DNA of 64,000 bases from Culex pipiens pallens (GCF_016801865.2 NC_068939.1:157078136-157142135), one strand, 5' to 3'; shown: positions 12,393 to 24,936, numbered from the stretch's first letter. Notes: generated by a model not told the origin, from the sequence alone. Numbers and translations: made by a program.

Positions 12393-12561
12393 AAAAAAAT
12401 CAAAAAACCATCCACATTAACGACCCCCGGGTCTTTTGTGGTCTCTATTGCAAGTTTCTGCTGGAACCTAGGAGTCCGAAGGCTTGAATGGGGAGAGCAC
12501 CCAAACCTCTTTCTACTCCAAGGAACCTTCCACCCTAGTGTTTGAACTGACGACCTTTTGA
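12393..12561 (-). mobile_element. 5'-truncated tRNA-derived SINE (TSD 14 bp)
   Basis: Read on the minus strand this begins just before a degenerate B box (GTCAGTTCAAACACT) and ends with the tail also found at 25130-25172 (AACTTGCAATAGAGACCACA, then AAAGACCCGGGGGTCGTTAA). The tRNA head with box A is missing. A perfect 14-bp duplication, AATTGGTAATTACA, flanks it at 12379-12392 and 12562-12575. This is the signature of LINE-driven retroposition with 5' truncation. Confidence 0.9.
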
Positions 12562-12989
12562 AATTGGTAATTACACGCCTTTCAAATAATAGAATTTTCA
12601 TAAAATGGCACTTTGGTTTAAATATTTGATAAATTTTGCCGATATACAGCATTTCAAAAAGTTGCGTCTTTTAAATACGAAAATGTTGGTACCCAAACAT
12701 GTATAGGTCATCGCTGAAATTTTAAGGGTATCGTAGTTATAGTGGAAAAAATTGATGTTTTGTCGATTTTGTCATGTTTCCGTTTTCGAGCGCGGCACGT
12801 CGAAAAACACTGATTTTATTTTCAAAAAATCATATCTCGGAATCCTGTTAATGAACTCCCCTTATTTTTTAGTATGTTATGATAAAATGTCCGGAAAATC
12901 CGATAAAAATATTTCCAGACGTAGGCTCTTTGGTCGAGACGCCGTCAGAACGGCTTTTTAATGTATTATACGCCCTTTTAATATGTTAG

Positions 12990-13297
12990 GCTAGATTTTT
13001 GAAAGTTTTTATTATTTTTCTTTGAAATGCCAACTTATCACCTTCCATTTGCGTATAAGACAATTGAAATCGGTTGGAATGGCGAGGAGTTATGATTTTT
13101 CGAAAAAAAACTGTTTTTTTTTTTGCAAAAATCGATGAAAATGGCAATTTTTCAGACCACCCTAACACGGAGTAGGTTTCCATAATGGCCGAACAAAAAA
13201 ATACGGGTATAATTTATTCGGCCAGGGAACCCCCAGAAAAATTTTGAGCCCGATCCGAGCCCTTTTTTTCATGCTGTTTTCGTGGGGAATCGCTGTA
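12990..13297. mobile_element. Fragment of CAGCAATTCCCC-ended element
   Basis: Contains ACCACCCTAACACGGAGTAG, ACGGGTATAATTTATTCGGC and a right end GTTTTCGTGGGGAATCGCTG. All of these match the element at 29296-31050. The matching left end was not found, so this is taken as a right-hand fragment. Confidence 0.7.
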
Positions 13298-13820
13298 TAC
13301 ATAGATTGTTAAATTTCACGGAAATAACCAAAATTTTACATTTTTTTTCATATTAAGTAAAGAATGCTTTGTTTTGTAATTTTGATTTGAAAATATTTTA
13401 TCATATTTTTTTTTAAATTTAATTTAAGGTTGTGCATTGACAACGACATTCAAAATAACTGTTTTTTGCTCAAAATCATTATAATTTTAAAAAATTTAAT
13501 CATTTTCTGATTGGTTTAAAAAATAGCTATGTGTATATTTATCAACATTATTTGTCTGAAGATTGGTAAAGTAACATCATCTTTGTTTTTGCAACATTAA
13601 TGATAAAAGAAATAAAATTTAGATGAAAAATTCACCACAGAAAAAACGCTCATGGCATAGACCAAAGTCCCCTCGGGGGGAGATTACGACAGAAATTACA
13701 CGCATAATCCTAACATTACAAAATTGGTTTACGAGAAAGAGAGAAAGCAAAAAAAAAATCATCTCAAAGTAAATGAAAGAAAAGGCAAAACCTCAGCCCA
13801 AAGCCCACCCGTAAGCAGAC

Positions 13821-15425
13821 CACGGCGTGTTTTCTAGAACAAACTTATCAGGAAAAAATAGTCATCGCTACTTTCAAATGTGTCTTATAGGAAATTTTCT
13901 CAGCTTTCCAATGCTTCTAAGAGCGAAATGTTTCATCGAGAAATTTCTGAGATATCTCTATTTCAAGTTTTTTGGTTTTAAATTCCTTTATTATTTATTT
14001 GAAATTCTATACTACCAGTTCAGAAAACTTATCAAATGATGTGTTGCATGTGGCATTTACTCATCAAAGTGTGCAAAATAAGACAAGAAACAACTTTGTA
14101 GAAGGTTGTAAACCGCTAAACATTTTTGAAAATTATGTTTAAACCGAATTTTTGAATATGTGGGATTTATTCAGAAATTAAAATCATAAAACAGTGTAAA
14201 AATATATTTTTTACAAGAATCTTTAGATAATTACATATTTTTTGTGTACAAATATCTCGTGTCTGCTCTGATTTAGCTTGTTCAACCGAAACTTTGGCAG
14301 GTTTGTGATTGTTAATGGTATTATTGAATTTTCATGAATAAATTTGATATTTTCTTAAGCAAACATTATCCAGGAACATAAATACAAATATGATTTAAAA
14401 TCGAAAATGTACTACATATTACTGTTGCAAGCTTCAAAAGTCATATTTAAATGAGTATAAAATAAAGATAAAATTTTATAAAATGTTTTCTGTTGAACAT
14501 GCACTTGAAAGTAGCAATAATACTCAAGTCTTCCAATTCAGAATGCTGAAAACACCGTCACAAACTTTTTTTTTAAATATTATTTCAACAAAAAAAATCA
14601 ACAGAAACTTTCTTTCGAAACTGTTTAAACAAAAATCAAGATTTTTTTTTTTTAAGATGAGATTGAAGATGACAGTCTTATAAACTTCTAAAATATTGGG
14701 TAATCTTTAATCATTTAATACAAAAAAAAACTAAAACAATCATTTCATACTAATGAAAAGAATTTCTCCTAAAGCTTGCAACGGTAGTTTGCAGTTTAAT
14801 TTCGAGTATTAAACATGTTTTGTATCTATGCAACTGGTTAATGTTTGATTAAGGAAACATGATATTTATCCATAAAAATCTTGTAATATTCTATCAATCT
14901 CAAACCTGTAAAAAAATCGGTTGTAGCAGCTAATTCCAAGCTGTATCAGAGCAGACCGTTTTTATTTGTACACAGAAATTATGTAATAATCTATTTGTTC
15001 TTGTGAAAATAATATTTTATGCAGTTGATGATGATTTGATTTCTGAATGAATGATTGATAATGATTTTAATTTCTGAATACATTCCACATATTCAAAAAT
15101 TCGGTTAAAACTTCATTTTCGAAATGTTTAGCGGTTTGCAACCTTTTACAAAGTTGTTTCTTGTCTTATTTTGCACATTTTGATGAGTAAATGACACATG
15201 AAACACATCATTTGACAAGTCTCCTGGACTGTTTTTTAAAAGTTTTTAATAAATGATTAAGGATTTTAAACCAAATAACTTAAAATAGAGATATCTCAGA
15301 AATTTCCCGATGAAACATTTCGCTCTTAGAAGCATTGGAAAGCTGAGAAAATTTCCTATAAGACACATTTAAAAGTAGCGATGACTATTTTTTTCTCCTT
15401 AAGGTTGCCCAGAAAACACGCCGTG
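13821..15425. mobile_element. Foldback element with CACGGCGTG ends
   Basis: The left end is CACGGCGTGTTTTCTAGAAC and the right end is its inverse, finishing CACGCCGTG at 15417-15425. Long arms (about 300-400 bp each) match inverted; for example the block with GGAAATTTTCTCAGCTTTCC at 13890 recurs inverted near 15340. The AT-rich interior has no coding frame. The flanks share AGAC (a possible 4-bp duplication), which is weak evidence. Confidence 0.8.
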
Positions 15426-16136
15426 AGACAGCAACTGGCCCGGCCGAAAATCGTTAAAATTAATGCCCAAATAAAGCGCAATCCCAGCTGGACACGAGCA
15501 AGAAAAACCGCCACCACCACCGCCACCAGAGGAAAAATGTGAAAAATCATTTCCCTGCTGGCGCAGGCTAACTGATGGGACTCATAAAACATTTCGCTGC
15601 TTCTCCGGCGGCGGCGACGACGCCGGGCGTGGGCCTTCAAATTCCCAAATCTAATTTCAATTTGAGATTTAATTTGAAAAGTTCGCCCCGCTCGCACTGG
15701 CTTAGCCCCAGCCTGCGGTTCATCTGTTGCTGCTGTGGTCCGCGCGGTTTAGATCAGGGTAATGGACCAGCCCCAGATTAGCTATTTGTTCCAACGCGAT
15801 GGCGAAGATGATGGCCACCTGACCATGGTCAGTGCCTGCGGCGGTCAGGCCGTCAAAATATGGTGGCCCAAGGAAAGGAGGAATCTTTGTAGTCCAAATT
15901 ACCTTCCGGACCGTAAAGTTGGACCGTTAAAATTTTCAAGGTTTGTTGGATTTTGGTGCACAGTTGGGGATAATTAGGTGAGCAAAATGTAAAAAGATGC
16001 TGAAAGTGAGATGGCGTTTGATCTTTGCGGAGAATTTTCGGCAAAATGTGATGCAATAGATTTCAGTGTGGTTTTTTGAAAGATTTTTTTCCATAATTTC
16101 CATTACTGTCAATTTTTTTTCTCTCATTTTTTCCAG
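15426..16136. other. GC-richer intronic sequence upstream of receptor exon
   Basis: Higher G+C than the neighbouring repeats, with CGG/CCG runs near 15500-15640. It ends in a polypyrimidine tract and acceptor TTTTTTCCAG at 16127-16136. Open frames on both strands here have low-complexity translations and no splice support. Confidence 0.5.
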
Positions 16137-16327
16137 ACCACTACAACTACTGGGGCCTGATCCTGGTGCTCTTCCCGATCCTGACCCTGTTCGGCAACGT
16201 GCTCGTGATACTGGCCGTGTGCCGCGAACGGACTTTGCAAACCGTCACGAACTACTTCATAGTGTCGCTGGCACTGGCCGATCTGCTCGTAGCCGTCGTC
16301 GTCATGCCGTTCGCCGTCTATGTGCTG
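16137..16327 (+). CDS. Dop2R: D2-like dopamine receptor, TM1-TM2 exon
   Basis: One internal exon of a rhodopsin-family G-protein-coupled receptor of the plasma membrane, which in insects couples dopamine to inhibitory G proteins. The 191-nt exon lies between acceptor TTTTTTCCAG and donor CTG/GTAAGT. It encodes the end of the extracellular N-terminus, all of TM1 with the family Gly-Asn-Val motif, intracellular loop 1 ([13 protein letters not shown]) and TM2 with the LALADLL motif and its conserved Asp, ending MPFAVYVL. This matches the Drosophila D2-like receptor closely, including the [12 protein letters not shown] segment; octopamine and 5-HT receptors differ there. The exon starts in phase 1. 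No other exon of the gene was recognised, so the flanking introns must be many kilobases long. Confidence 0.9.
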
Positions 16328-17249
16328 GTAAGTTTCGGTTTTTTTGTTTACCGTTGAAAAATGAATAAGTTTCGGGGAACATGGTTTTCCAATCAAAATT
16401 CGCCGAAACTTTCAAGCCTGAAGGTGCGGTGACAGTTGCTGAGGTACACTCAGTTGCATGAATTGGGGGAAATTGGGATCATTTTTTTTTTTTTAATGTT
16501 GAGACAGTTATCAACGATTTCTAAAGAAGAACACAACATTTTGTAAAACAATTCTTTATGAAATCCATTTCAAACTACTGACTGCAAGCGACAAAACATC
16601 AACCAAGTCACAGGATTCCTCCGAGGGGAGGTTGTTGTTCTGTGAAAATGCCTTTTTCTTTGTGCTGTTTCGAAACAGTGTTTTGCTTTCTTTCCCTCAT
16701 TTTATGTTGCTCCCCAAAGTAAACATGAATAATTTATAACTATGCCACACAAGTCTCGTTTGGAGCTTGGCAGCAGCCACTGCATCCCAACTCATGATTC
16801 TCAACGTTTGTGGAACTCTTACGGGGATCAAAGCCTCACAGACTGTCGGACTTGGACAAGTTGGCGAAAAGTTTTTCGCTGAATCCAAGTGTAGCCCGTC
16901 ATGATGAGCATGTCTGTGAGTTGTTTCTCGTTGAAAAAATCTCTGAAAAGAAAAACTCATTCGTTCGAAACGTATGTGAAAGTTAACAATTCCTTGAGAT
17001 CGTCAAACTTCATTTCAGATGGGAACAATGCGGTGCAGGATTTTAGCTTTTTCTGCTGCTCTCTTTTGAGTACAGAAGCTAACTTTGCTACACAGAGCTT
17101 GCAGCAGCTGCCATAAATCAAACCGAGGGATTTGATTGGATCACATTTAATTCTTGAAAGCTTGCAGGCGAACTTGAATGATTAAAAAAGCTTCCATAGT
17201 TTAGCCTGCAACTTGAAATTATAGTTTTGAAGTTTTTTTTTGTTTTTGA
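16328..17249. other. Intronic sequence, no feature recognised
   Basis: Follows the receptor donor site. It includes a GC-moderate stretch around 16560-17110 without convincing coding frames. Confidence 0.5.
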
Positions 17250-17822
17250 ATTTATCAATTTATCAACATATCAATATTTATCAATATTTATCAATTTATC
17301 AATTTATCAATTTATCAATTTATCAATTTATCAATTTATCAATTTATCAATTTATCAATTTATGAATTTATCAATTTATCAATTTATCAATTTATCAATT
17401 TATCAATTTATCAATTTATCAATTTATCAATTTATCAATTTATCAATTTATCAATTTATCAATTTATCAATTTATCAATTTATCAATTTATCAATTTATC
17501 AATTTATCAATTTATCAATTTATCAATTTATCAATTTATCAATTTTTCAATTTATCAATTTATCAATTTATCAATTTATCAATTTATCAATTTATCAATT
17601 TATCAATTTATCAATTTATCAATTTATCAATTTATCAATTTATCAATTTATCAATTTATCAATTTATCAATTTATCAATTTATCAATTTATCAATTTATC
17701 AATTTATCAATTTATCAATTTATCAATTTATCAATTTATCAATTTATCAATGTATCAATTTATCAATTTATCAATTTATCAATTTATCAATTTATCAATT
17801 TATCAATTTATCAATTTATCAA
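17250..17822. repeat. Minisatellite, 8-bp unit TTTATCAA, about 71 copies
   Basis: Near-perfect tandem TTTATCAA. The left-hand edge is degenerate (CATATCAATATTTATC) and there are a few point variants (TTTATGAA, TTTTTCAA, TGTATCAA). It ends exactly where the foldback element begins. The repetitive frame of about 200 residues crossing it (INLSIYQF repeats) is an artefact of the array. Confidence 0.97.
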
Positions 17823-17824
17823 TT

Positions 17825-19419
17825 GAGCAATTCTCTACCAAAACCGGAAATGGATTTTATTTGTATTTTTTGATTTGGCTCAAACATTGTGGGGGCCTTC
17901 CCTATGACCAAATATGCTATTTTGTGTCATTGGTTCACCCATACAAGTCTCCATACAATTTTGGCAGCTGTCCATACAAAAATGGTATGTAAATATTCAA
18001 ACAGCTGTAACTTTTGAGTGAATTTTCTGATGAATTTGGTGTCTTCGGCAAAGTTGTAGGTATTGTTGAGGACTTTTGAGAAAAAATAGGTACACGGAAA
18101 AAAATTGCAGATTTTTTTATCAACTTTTTTTTCACTAAAACTCAATTTCTCAAAATACGTATTTTTTGATTTTCGAGATTTTTTGATATGTTTTAGGGGA
18201 CAAAAATCCGCAACTTTTGAGCCATAGAGAAACATGGTCAAAAAATCTGCCGCCGAGTAATAATTTTTTGAAAAAATAGTGGTTTTTGGAAAAAATCGAA
18301 GTTTTATGCAAAAACATGTTTGACATTATTTTTTAATGCAAAATTGAATTTGCAATTGAAAAGTACCATTCAGATTTTTTGATAAAGGGCTCCGTTTTCA
18401 AGATATAGCCACCAAAAGTTTGATTTTAGCGAAATATTTGCAGTTTTTCATTTTTTAAAAACAGTGACCATGAGTGACCATTTAAAAAAAAAATTGTTTG
18501 AAAAGTTCAGAAAATTTGCTATAAAATTGTCTAAGAGACATTGAAGATTGGACCTCTGGTTGCTGAGATACAGCGGCTTAAAGAAAAAGAAACACGAAAA
18601 TTGAAGTTTTCTAAGTCTCACCCAAACAGCCCACCATTTTCTAATGACGATATCTCAGCAACTAATGGTCCGATTTTCAATGTTAATTCATGAAACATTC
18701 GTGAAATTTTCCGATCTTTTCGAAAAAAATATTTTGAAAATTTTTAAATCAAGACTAACATTTTAAAGGGCCAAACATTGAATATTACGCCCATTTAAAA
18801 TGCTAGTCATGATTTAAAAATTTTCAAAATATTTTTTTCGAAAAGATCGGAAAATTTCACGAATGTTTCATGTGTTTACATTGAAAATCGGACCATTAAT
18901 TGCTGAGATATCGTCATTAGAAAATGGTGTGTTATTTTGGTGATATTAAGAAAACTTCAACTATCGTTTTTCTTTTTCTTAAATTTTTTGACCATGTTTC
19001 TCTATGGCTCAAAAGTTGCGGATTTTTGTCCCCTAAAACATATCAAAAAATCTCAAAAATAAAAAAATACGTATTTTTGGAAATTGATTTTTTTAGTGAA
19101 AAAAAAGTTGATTAAAAAATCCGCAAATTTTTTTTTCCGTGTACCTATTTTTTTCTTAAAAGTACTCAACAGTACCTACAACTTTGCCGAAGACACCAAA
19201 TTGATCAGAAAATTCACTCAAAAGTTACAGCTGTTTGAATATTCACATACCATTTTTGTATGGACAGCTGCCAAAATTGTATGGAGACTTGTATTGGTGA
19301 ACCAATGACGCAAAATAGCATATTTGGTCATAGGGAAGGATCCCTTAAAGTTTGAGTCAAATAAAAAAATACAAAAAATAAAAATGGTCGAAATCGGCCG
19401 ATTTCGTAGAGAGTTGCTC
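17825..19419. mobile_element. Foldback element, GAGCAATTCTC family, copy 2
   Basis: Left end GAGCAATTCTCTACCAAAAC, right end TAGAGAGTTGCTC. Arms of roughly 750 bp are inverted copies of each other: TTTGGCAGCTGTCCATACAA-like at 17950 and its inverse near 19260, with a centre near 18760-18800. The array unit lies to the left and AATTTATCAA to the right, so the duplication can be read either as AATT (4 bp) or as TTTATCAA (8 bp, with ends extended to TTGAGCAA). No coding frame. Confidence 0.9.
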
Positions 19420-19429
19420 AATTTATCAA

Positions 19430-20856
19430 TATATCATTTCCACTTTTTATAATTTCAGCGTGATTTAAAGAAAAGTTTTGAAGCTAGAATATTTGCCCAA
19501 CTTTTCAGCGATATATCTGATCCAGTGAATTAAGGTGCATCAAATATTTCAAATTCATGTGGCAAAACTAAAAGCTCAGACTCAGCTCAACTTTTCAGCA
19601 CTTCTAACTTTTGTCAAATTCAAGCAATGCGGGGCAAGTTAAAAACTTCAACTATTTCGTGCTCGTTGTTGCCAGCCGAGAATAAAATAAACAACACAAA
19701 AAGTAACGTTAAAAAAAGCTTAGCTTCACATCAGAACCAGACCGGCAGCATCATGCCATGTAGCTGACCAGCAGAAACGATCCCGGGTATGAATAATTCA
19801 GCGGACACCAGCCCGGTCCACAGACGAGACTTTCACCCTGTTGCGTAATGATAAATAAACTAACCAACGTGGAAACTGTTTGAAAAAAAGCCTTAAAATG
19901 GACGAGACTTTTAAAAAAATGTCTTTACCAGGAAAGTTATTCAATGCCAACAATGCTAACTAAAAATTGTTGTGCTCAAATTCAGAATCCTCCTTGTCAG
20001 AGCCTGCATTTCCCAGCTTCAAGCACGGTTAAGGGATTATGCTTTAAAAAAATGATTTCCAAGAAATCATTACCGCAGAGATTTCATCGCTGGTGCCACG
20101 TGCCAGCCACAATCCGCAAACGAAAACGTCTTGATTCAGACGAAGCTACCAGCTTTGCAGTCGGTATGGCTTATTTTTCCATTACATTTTGCGGCGGCTG
20201 CCCTCCAGACTTCCTTGAAAGTCCCCACCTCCCCTCCTCAGTCTCAGCAAAAAATCATCAAAAGCTCGAGAAAAAAAAAAGCGAACGACACGACGAGGAA
20301 GCATCCTCAACTACCGTCCTAAGTAAACAAAATTAGCCAAAGTAACGCACACACAAGAACACACAAAATTCGTTATGGCGTTGTAGGAGCTGAAGAAACC
20401 AAAGAAAAAACTACATTCAAGCGCAATACGCCGTTCGTTAGGCAACCCAACTCAGGCTGCGGCGGTGATGGGACGATTTGTGTCTTGATTTGCTCGGGGG
20501 TTTCCGAGGTTTCGGGAGCGTGTCGATAAAATTGATGTTGCGAACCGGGTCCGGGAAATCTCGGTTGGGAGGAAAACAAAAAAAAAAACGCAGAAGCTAG
20601 ACTGTGAATGTTTAATAAGCGTGCTTCCGGCTCATTTTGGTCGATAATGGTCAACATGGTTTTGGTCGTAATGTGGGGTATTTTGGTGGAGTGGGCGAAA
20701 ACAAGGAATAAAACTGATTATTTTGCTAAACCACAGCAAAACTTATTGTTTGATTACTGTGTTTTTTTTCAATTACAAGTTTTAAACCTAATAGTTTTTA
20801 TTATTGATTGTTATATTCCTTTGAAATTGTGTGTTTCATCTAAATTTTTCACGATA
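19430..20856. other. No gene recognised
   Basis: Host-like sequence, moderately GC-rich from 19640 to 20640. A 130-residue frame at 19944-20336 starts with ATG but shows no domain, repeat or clear splice context, so I do not call it a gene. Confidence 0.4.
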
Positions 20857-21017
20857 AGGCGTCATCCATAAAGTATGTCACACTCTAGCGGGGGAGGGGG
20901 GGTCTGAGAAAGTGTGACATTGCGTGTTATAAGTATAGGGAAAGCGGGACAAAGGGGGGAGGGGGGGGGGGTAAATTTTGGCTGATTTTAGCGTGAGGTA
21001 CTTTATGGATGAAGCCT
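20857..21017. mobile_element. Short palindromic G-rich MITE (TA flanks)
   Basis: Ends AGGCGTCATCCATAAAGTA and inverse TACTTTATGGATGAAGCCT, with TA on each side (20855-20856, 21018-21019) and poly-G tracts inside. It resembles the 8930-9092 MITE in design but has different ends. Confidence 0.85.
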
Positions 21018-21813
21018 TATTTATTCTGAACTTTTGATTAAAATTAATCTTTGTCTGTTGATTTCTTCTGCCGCAATAAGCCTATTTTCACAAGTTGAAT
21101 TATATTTATTATACACCTTTTACTTTGTTTTTCTATTTCAAAATAGATTTTTTTAAATATAAATACGAAGAAACTCAATGTTAATAAAATCATAGAAAAT
21201 AGACCTTTCTATTTGGAACTTTTAATTATTCATTTTTTTTCGATCAATAGAAAAAAAAGACGCTTAACTTAGATTCGAGTCTTCTGAGTATATTTTGGTA
21301 TAAAGATGCATTGGAAATGTTTCAAAGTTTTCAAAATAAGGCTGCAGATATTTTTTAACTTTTGTAAAACACTTTTGAATAGATTTTTACGTCTGTTTCC
21401 TCGTTTTTGACACGTTTTGTGTATGTTTGCAATGATTTCAACTATAGCACTTTGTACTTTTTTTTCAAAATTATATCAAAAATGTTAATAAAAAAGTTCA
21501 AAAAAATGCAAACGTAATTAGCTTATTTGCGATTGCAAACGTATTTCGAATCAAATAGAGAAATTCTTTGAGATTTCGGCCTTCTGGGTTTTGCATTTTT
21601 GAATCTTACTGACATTTTTTGAGTGCCTTCGATTCGAAAGCCATTTTGCATCATCAATTTGTCCATACGATTTATAAACAAATTTGTCAGTTTTTCATAC
21701 ACAATTTCTTGTAAAAATTCCGAAATCCAGTGTTTTCGGAAAAATAGACGGTATGAATGGACTAAACAAAAAAAGGATGCAAGTAATTATTTTTGATGAT
21801 TTTAAAATCATTT
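21018..21813. other. AT-rich sequence with a degenerate foldback fragment
   Basis: No gene was seen. From about 21555 to 21720 there is a decayed piece of the GAGCAATTCTC family (TTGAGATTTCGGCCTTCTGG, then GCCATTTTGCATCATCAATT). Confidence 0.5.
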
Positions 21814-22675
21814 GAGCAATTCTGTGAAATAACGGTCAATCGTTTTTTTTTGTAATAATAAATCCGGCTGAAACATTTTTGGTGCCTTCGGTATGCCCAA
21901 AGAAGCCATTTTGCATCTTTTGTTTGTCCATATAATTTTTCATACAAATTTGGCAGCTGTCCATACAAAAACGATGAAAATTAAAAAATCTGTACCTTTT
22001 GAAGGAATGTTTCGATCGATTTGGTGTCTTCAGCAAAGTTGTAGGTATTTACTTTAATTTAAAAAAAATTTACAGGGTAAAAAAATTGTTGGGGATTTTT
22101 AATTTTACTGTTTGTCACTAAAACTTGATTTGCAAAATATGATATTTTTATTTTTTTATTTTTTGAAATGTTTTAGGGGGCATCAAATGCTAACTTTTCA
22201 GAAATATCCAGAACGGCCAAAGAGTCTTGGACCAAGTTATGAATTATTGAATCAATTACGATTTTTTTCAAAAAATTGAAAATCTGGTCGCTAAAATTTT
22301 CAGTTTTTTCTTTTTTGAACTTTGTTGATACGACCTTTAGTTGCTGAGATATTGACAAGCAAAGGTTTCTAACATGAAAATTGTTGTTTTCTTAGTCTCA
22401 CCCAAAAACCCCACCATTTTCTAATGTCGATATCTAGTCCGATTTTCAATGTTTAAATCTAAAACATTCGAAATTTTTTTTGATAACCTTGCATCCTTTT
22501 TTTAGTATAGTCCTTATCCATACCTACAACTTTGCCCAAGACACCAAATCGATCAAACAAATCCTTGAAAGGATACAGATTTTTGAATTTTTATTTGTCA
22601 TTTTAGTATGGACAGCTGCCAAATTTGTATGGAAAATTATATGGAAGGCACCAAAAAAGTTTTAGCCGGATTAAA
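21814..22675. mobile_element. Foldback element, GAGCAATTCTC family, shortened copy 3
   Basis: Starts GAGCAATTCTGTG and carries the family blocks AATCCGGCTGAAACATTTTT and GGTGTCTTCAGCAAAGTTGT. The inverted partner blocks lie at 22500-22675 (GTATGGACAGCTGCCAAATT, then TTTTAGCCGGATT). Both arms are shortened and the outer right end is missing. Confidence 0.75.
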
Positions 22676-23215
22676 AAATACAAAAATTAAAATAAAAAAA
22701 CGATTTCATGAAAAAATACTCATTTGAAATTGGTTTCCAAAAAAACTTTTATTTTCTAAATATATTGGGACATTAATGCCTTTTTTCTTAAAAAATATCA
22801 AGATTGGGCAAAACACCATTGAACAAATAATGATTTTTAGGAAAAAAACAATTATTTTAACAAAAAATATAAATAAAAACATTTTTCATGGAAAATTAAA
22901 TTTGCAATAAAAATTACTTAGGTGAATTTTTGAGTGTTCCATTTTCAAGAAAGTTTTAGAAAATATATTGAAAAAGTGATGTCCAATCAGCCCTAGATAT
23001 TTGTCACAATTTCTCGGGAACTAATGATCAGTTTTGCATAGTTCCTTTTGAAGAAAAAATATTTCCATTTTTTTTCGTAAAAAGCTTTTTAAAAAGGCTT
23101 TAAGCCTATTTTTGGCATTTTCAGAAGTTTAAGAAAGAATTGTTCTTGAAAACGAGCAAAAACCTATAATTCTAACCAAAATCATTGAAAATCAGATTAT
23201 TAGCTTATTTGTTCC
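22676..23215. other. AT-rich sequence, no feature recognised
   Basis: No coding frame and no defined repeat end. Composition is like the decayed interiors of the foldback elements. Confidence 0.45.
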
Positions 23216-24240
23216 CCTTTAGATTCTGTGGAATGTGATCCGTTCACAGAATCCTCTCAGTGGTAAACGCAACGCAGTAGGGCTGGCCGCTTTATTTTTT
23301 GTATTGCATTTCCGGGTGCTGTTGGATGTATAGTAATTATTGATATTGACAGAAAAGTGCTTGGTTTATAATCTATTCACAATATTTTATAGGCATGCCT
23401 AAGGCTACCAACTGTACGGATTTTTTCCTTATCATACGGATTTTCGAACCTCTTCGCGGATTTTTAACAGGCCGGAATTTTTGTAGGGAATTTTACGCAT
23501 AATACGGATTTGTACGGAATTTTAACAACTTTTTAATCATTAAATTGCTTTTTTGATTTGGTCGAAGCTTTTGTTAACTAGAAATTTTTATTTTTCTGTG
23601 AGTTTGATTTAAAAAGGGAGAGTTTTCTGGGGTTTCCTCAATTCAAACTTGATTATCAATAATTCTAGAGTTTTTGAACTATTGTCTTTCATATGTTGAT
23701 AGGACCTTTTTAAAAAAAACTCTAGAATTGTTCTTTTAGAAATTCCTTACTAAATATATTTATCCATTTCCAAAGACTTTCTAAAACTTGTGAAAACATT
23801 TAAACATTTGAATTAACAAATCTAGAGGGTTTTTAAAGGTCCTATAAACTGTTGTGTTTTACATGTTTTAAGACATTTTTAATAAAAAAACTCTTGAAAA
23901 TTGTTCGTGAAAACACTAAGAACGATAAGCAAACTTGACATTTCGTAAACTTTTAAACGTTTAACAAAAAAATTGAAGAACATAATGATTTGATTAAAAT
24001 CACGTTTTTTTTATGAATACTTTTAAACGTGCACGTCATAAGCATTCTGATAGCATTTAGCTGTAAAAACGACAAAGTTTTATATTTTTAACTCTCAAAT
24101 ATATTTAATTTAATTTATCTAAATAATTCATTGACAGTTTTTTTACACCATGGTGTCATATCGGCAAAGTGTACGGATTTTTGCTCAGCAAGAGTTGGTA
24201 GCCTTAGGCATGCCCCATCGGGCTGAGTGCGTTTGTGTTA
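23216..24240 (+). mobile_element. Possible retroposon body with GATTA tail, interrupted by a MITE
   Basis: Begins near a short hairpin (GATTCTGTG ... CACAGAATC at about 23222-23254) and CAGTGGTAAACGCAACGCAG. After the MITE at 23392-24214 it continues GGGCTGAGTGCGTTTGTGTT straight into the GATTA array. A short tandem tail is typical of some non-LTR retroposons, but I could not find a target duplication. Confidence 0.4.
23392..24214. mobile_element. MITE with GGCATGCCTAAGGCTACC ends
   Basis: Terminal inverted repeats of about 22 bp start GGCATGCCTAAGGCTACCAA on the left; the right end is the inverse, TTGGTAGCCTTAGGCATGCC. Just inside, both arms carry GTACGGATTTTT. The AT-rich interior is 0.8 kb with no coding frame. 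The extreme end is itself palindromic, so the exact boundary is uncertain. Confidence 0.8.
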
Positions 24241-24730
24241 GATTAGATTAGATTAGATTAGATTAGATTAGATTAGATTAGATTAGATTAGATTAGATTA
24301 GATTAGATTAGATTAGATTAGATTAGATTAGATTAGATTAGATTAGATTAGATTAGATTAGATTAGATTAGATTAGATTAGATTAGATTAGATTAGATTA
24401 GATTAGATTAGATTAGATTAGATTAGATTAGATTAGATTAGATTAGATTAGATTAGATTAGATTAGATTAGATTAGATTAGATTAGATTAGATTAGATTA
24501 GATTAGATTAGATTAGATTAGATTAGATTAGATTAGATTAGATTAGATTAGATTAGATTAGATTAGATTAGAATAGATTAGATTAGATTAGATTAGATTA
24601 GATTAGATTAGATTAGATTAGATTAGATTAGATTAGATTAGATTAGAATAGATTAGATTAGATTAGATTAGATTAGATTAGATTAGATTAGATAAGATTA
24701 GATTAGATTAGATTAGATTAGATTAGATTA
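24241..24730. repeat. Satellite array, 5-bp unit GATTA, 98 copies
   Basis: 490 bp of GATTA with only three single-base variants near 24571, 24646 and 24691. It directly follows GTGCGTTTGTGTTA and is followed by GAAGATATTTTTGG. A tiny related insertion occurs at 46511-46552. Confidence 0.97.
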
Positions 24731-24936
24731 GAAGATATTTTTGGATAGTTTATTTAAATGGTTAAGTTAACATTTTTTTTCGGATCTCATAATTTTTAGT
24801 AAGAAGGGTTGTTTTAAAACTCATTTAAAAGCAATAAAAAATAAAGGACCATTTTAAAATAAAAAAAACAGTTTTAGTATTTTGAGTGATAATTGGTCGT
24901 CAGCTCAGTTATAAATTCGTTTTTTGTACATCTTTT

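Noticed and set aside
15356..15697. 113-residue minus-strand frame with a run of Arg and a hydrophobic segment
   Set aside because: It comes from a CGG/CCG repeat next to ordinary intronic sequence and overlaps the end of a foldback element.
17227..17826. 199-residue plus-strand frame with INLSIYQF repeats
   Set aside because: Product of the 8-bp TTTATCAA array (three units per 24 nt).
19944..20336. 130-residue frame starting with ATG
   Set aside because: No domain, no signal or membrane segment, no splice context; composition fits intergenic DNA.
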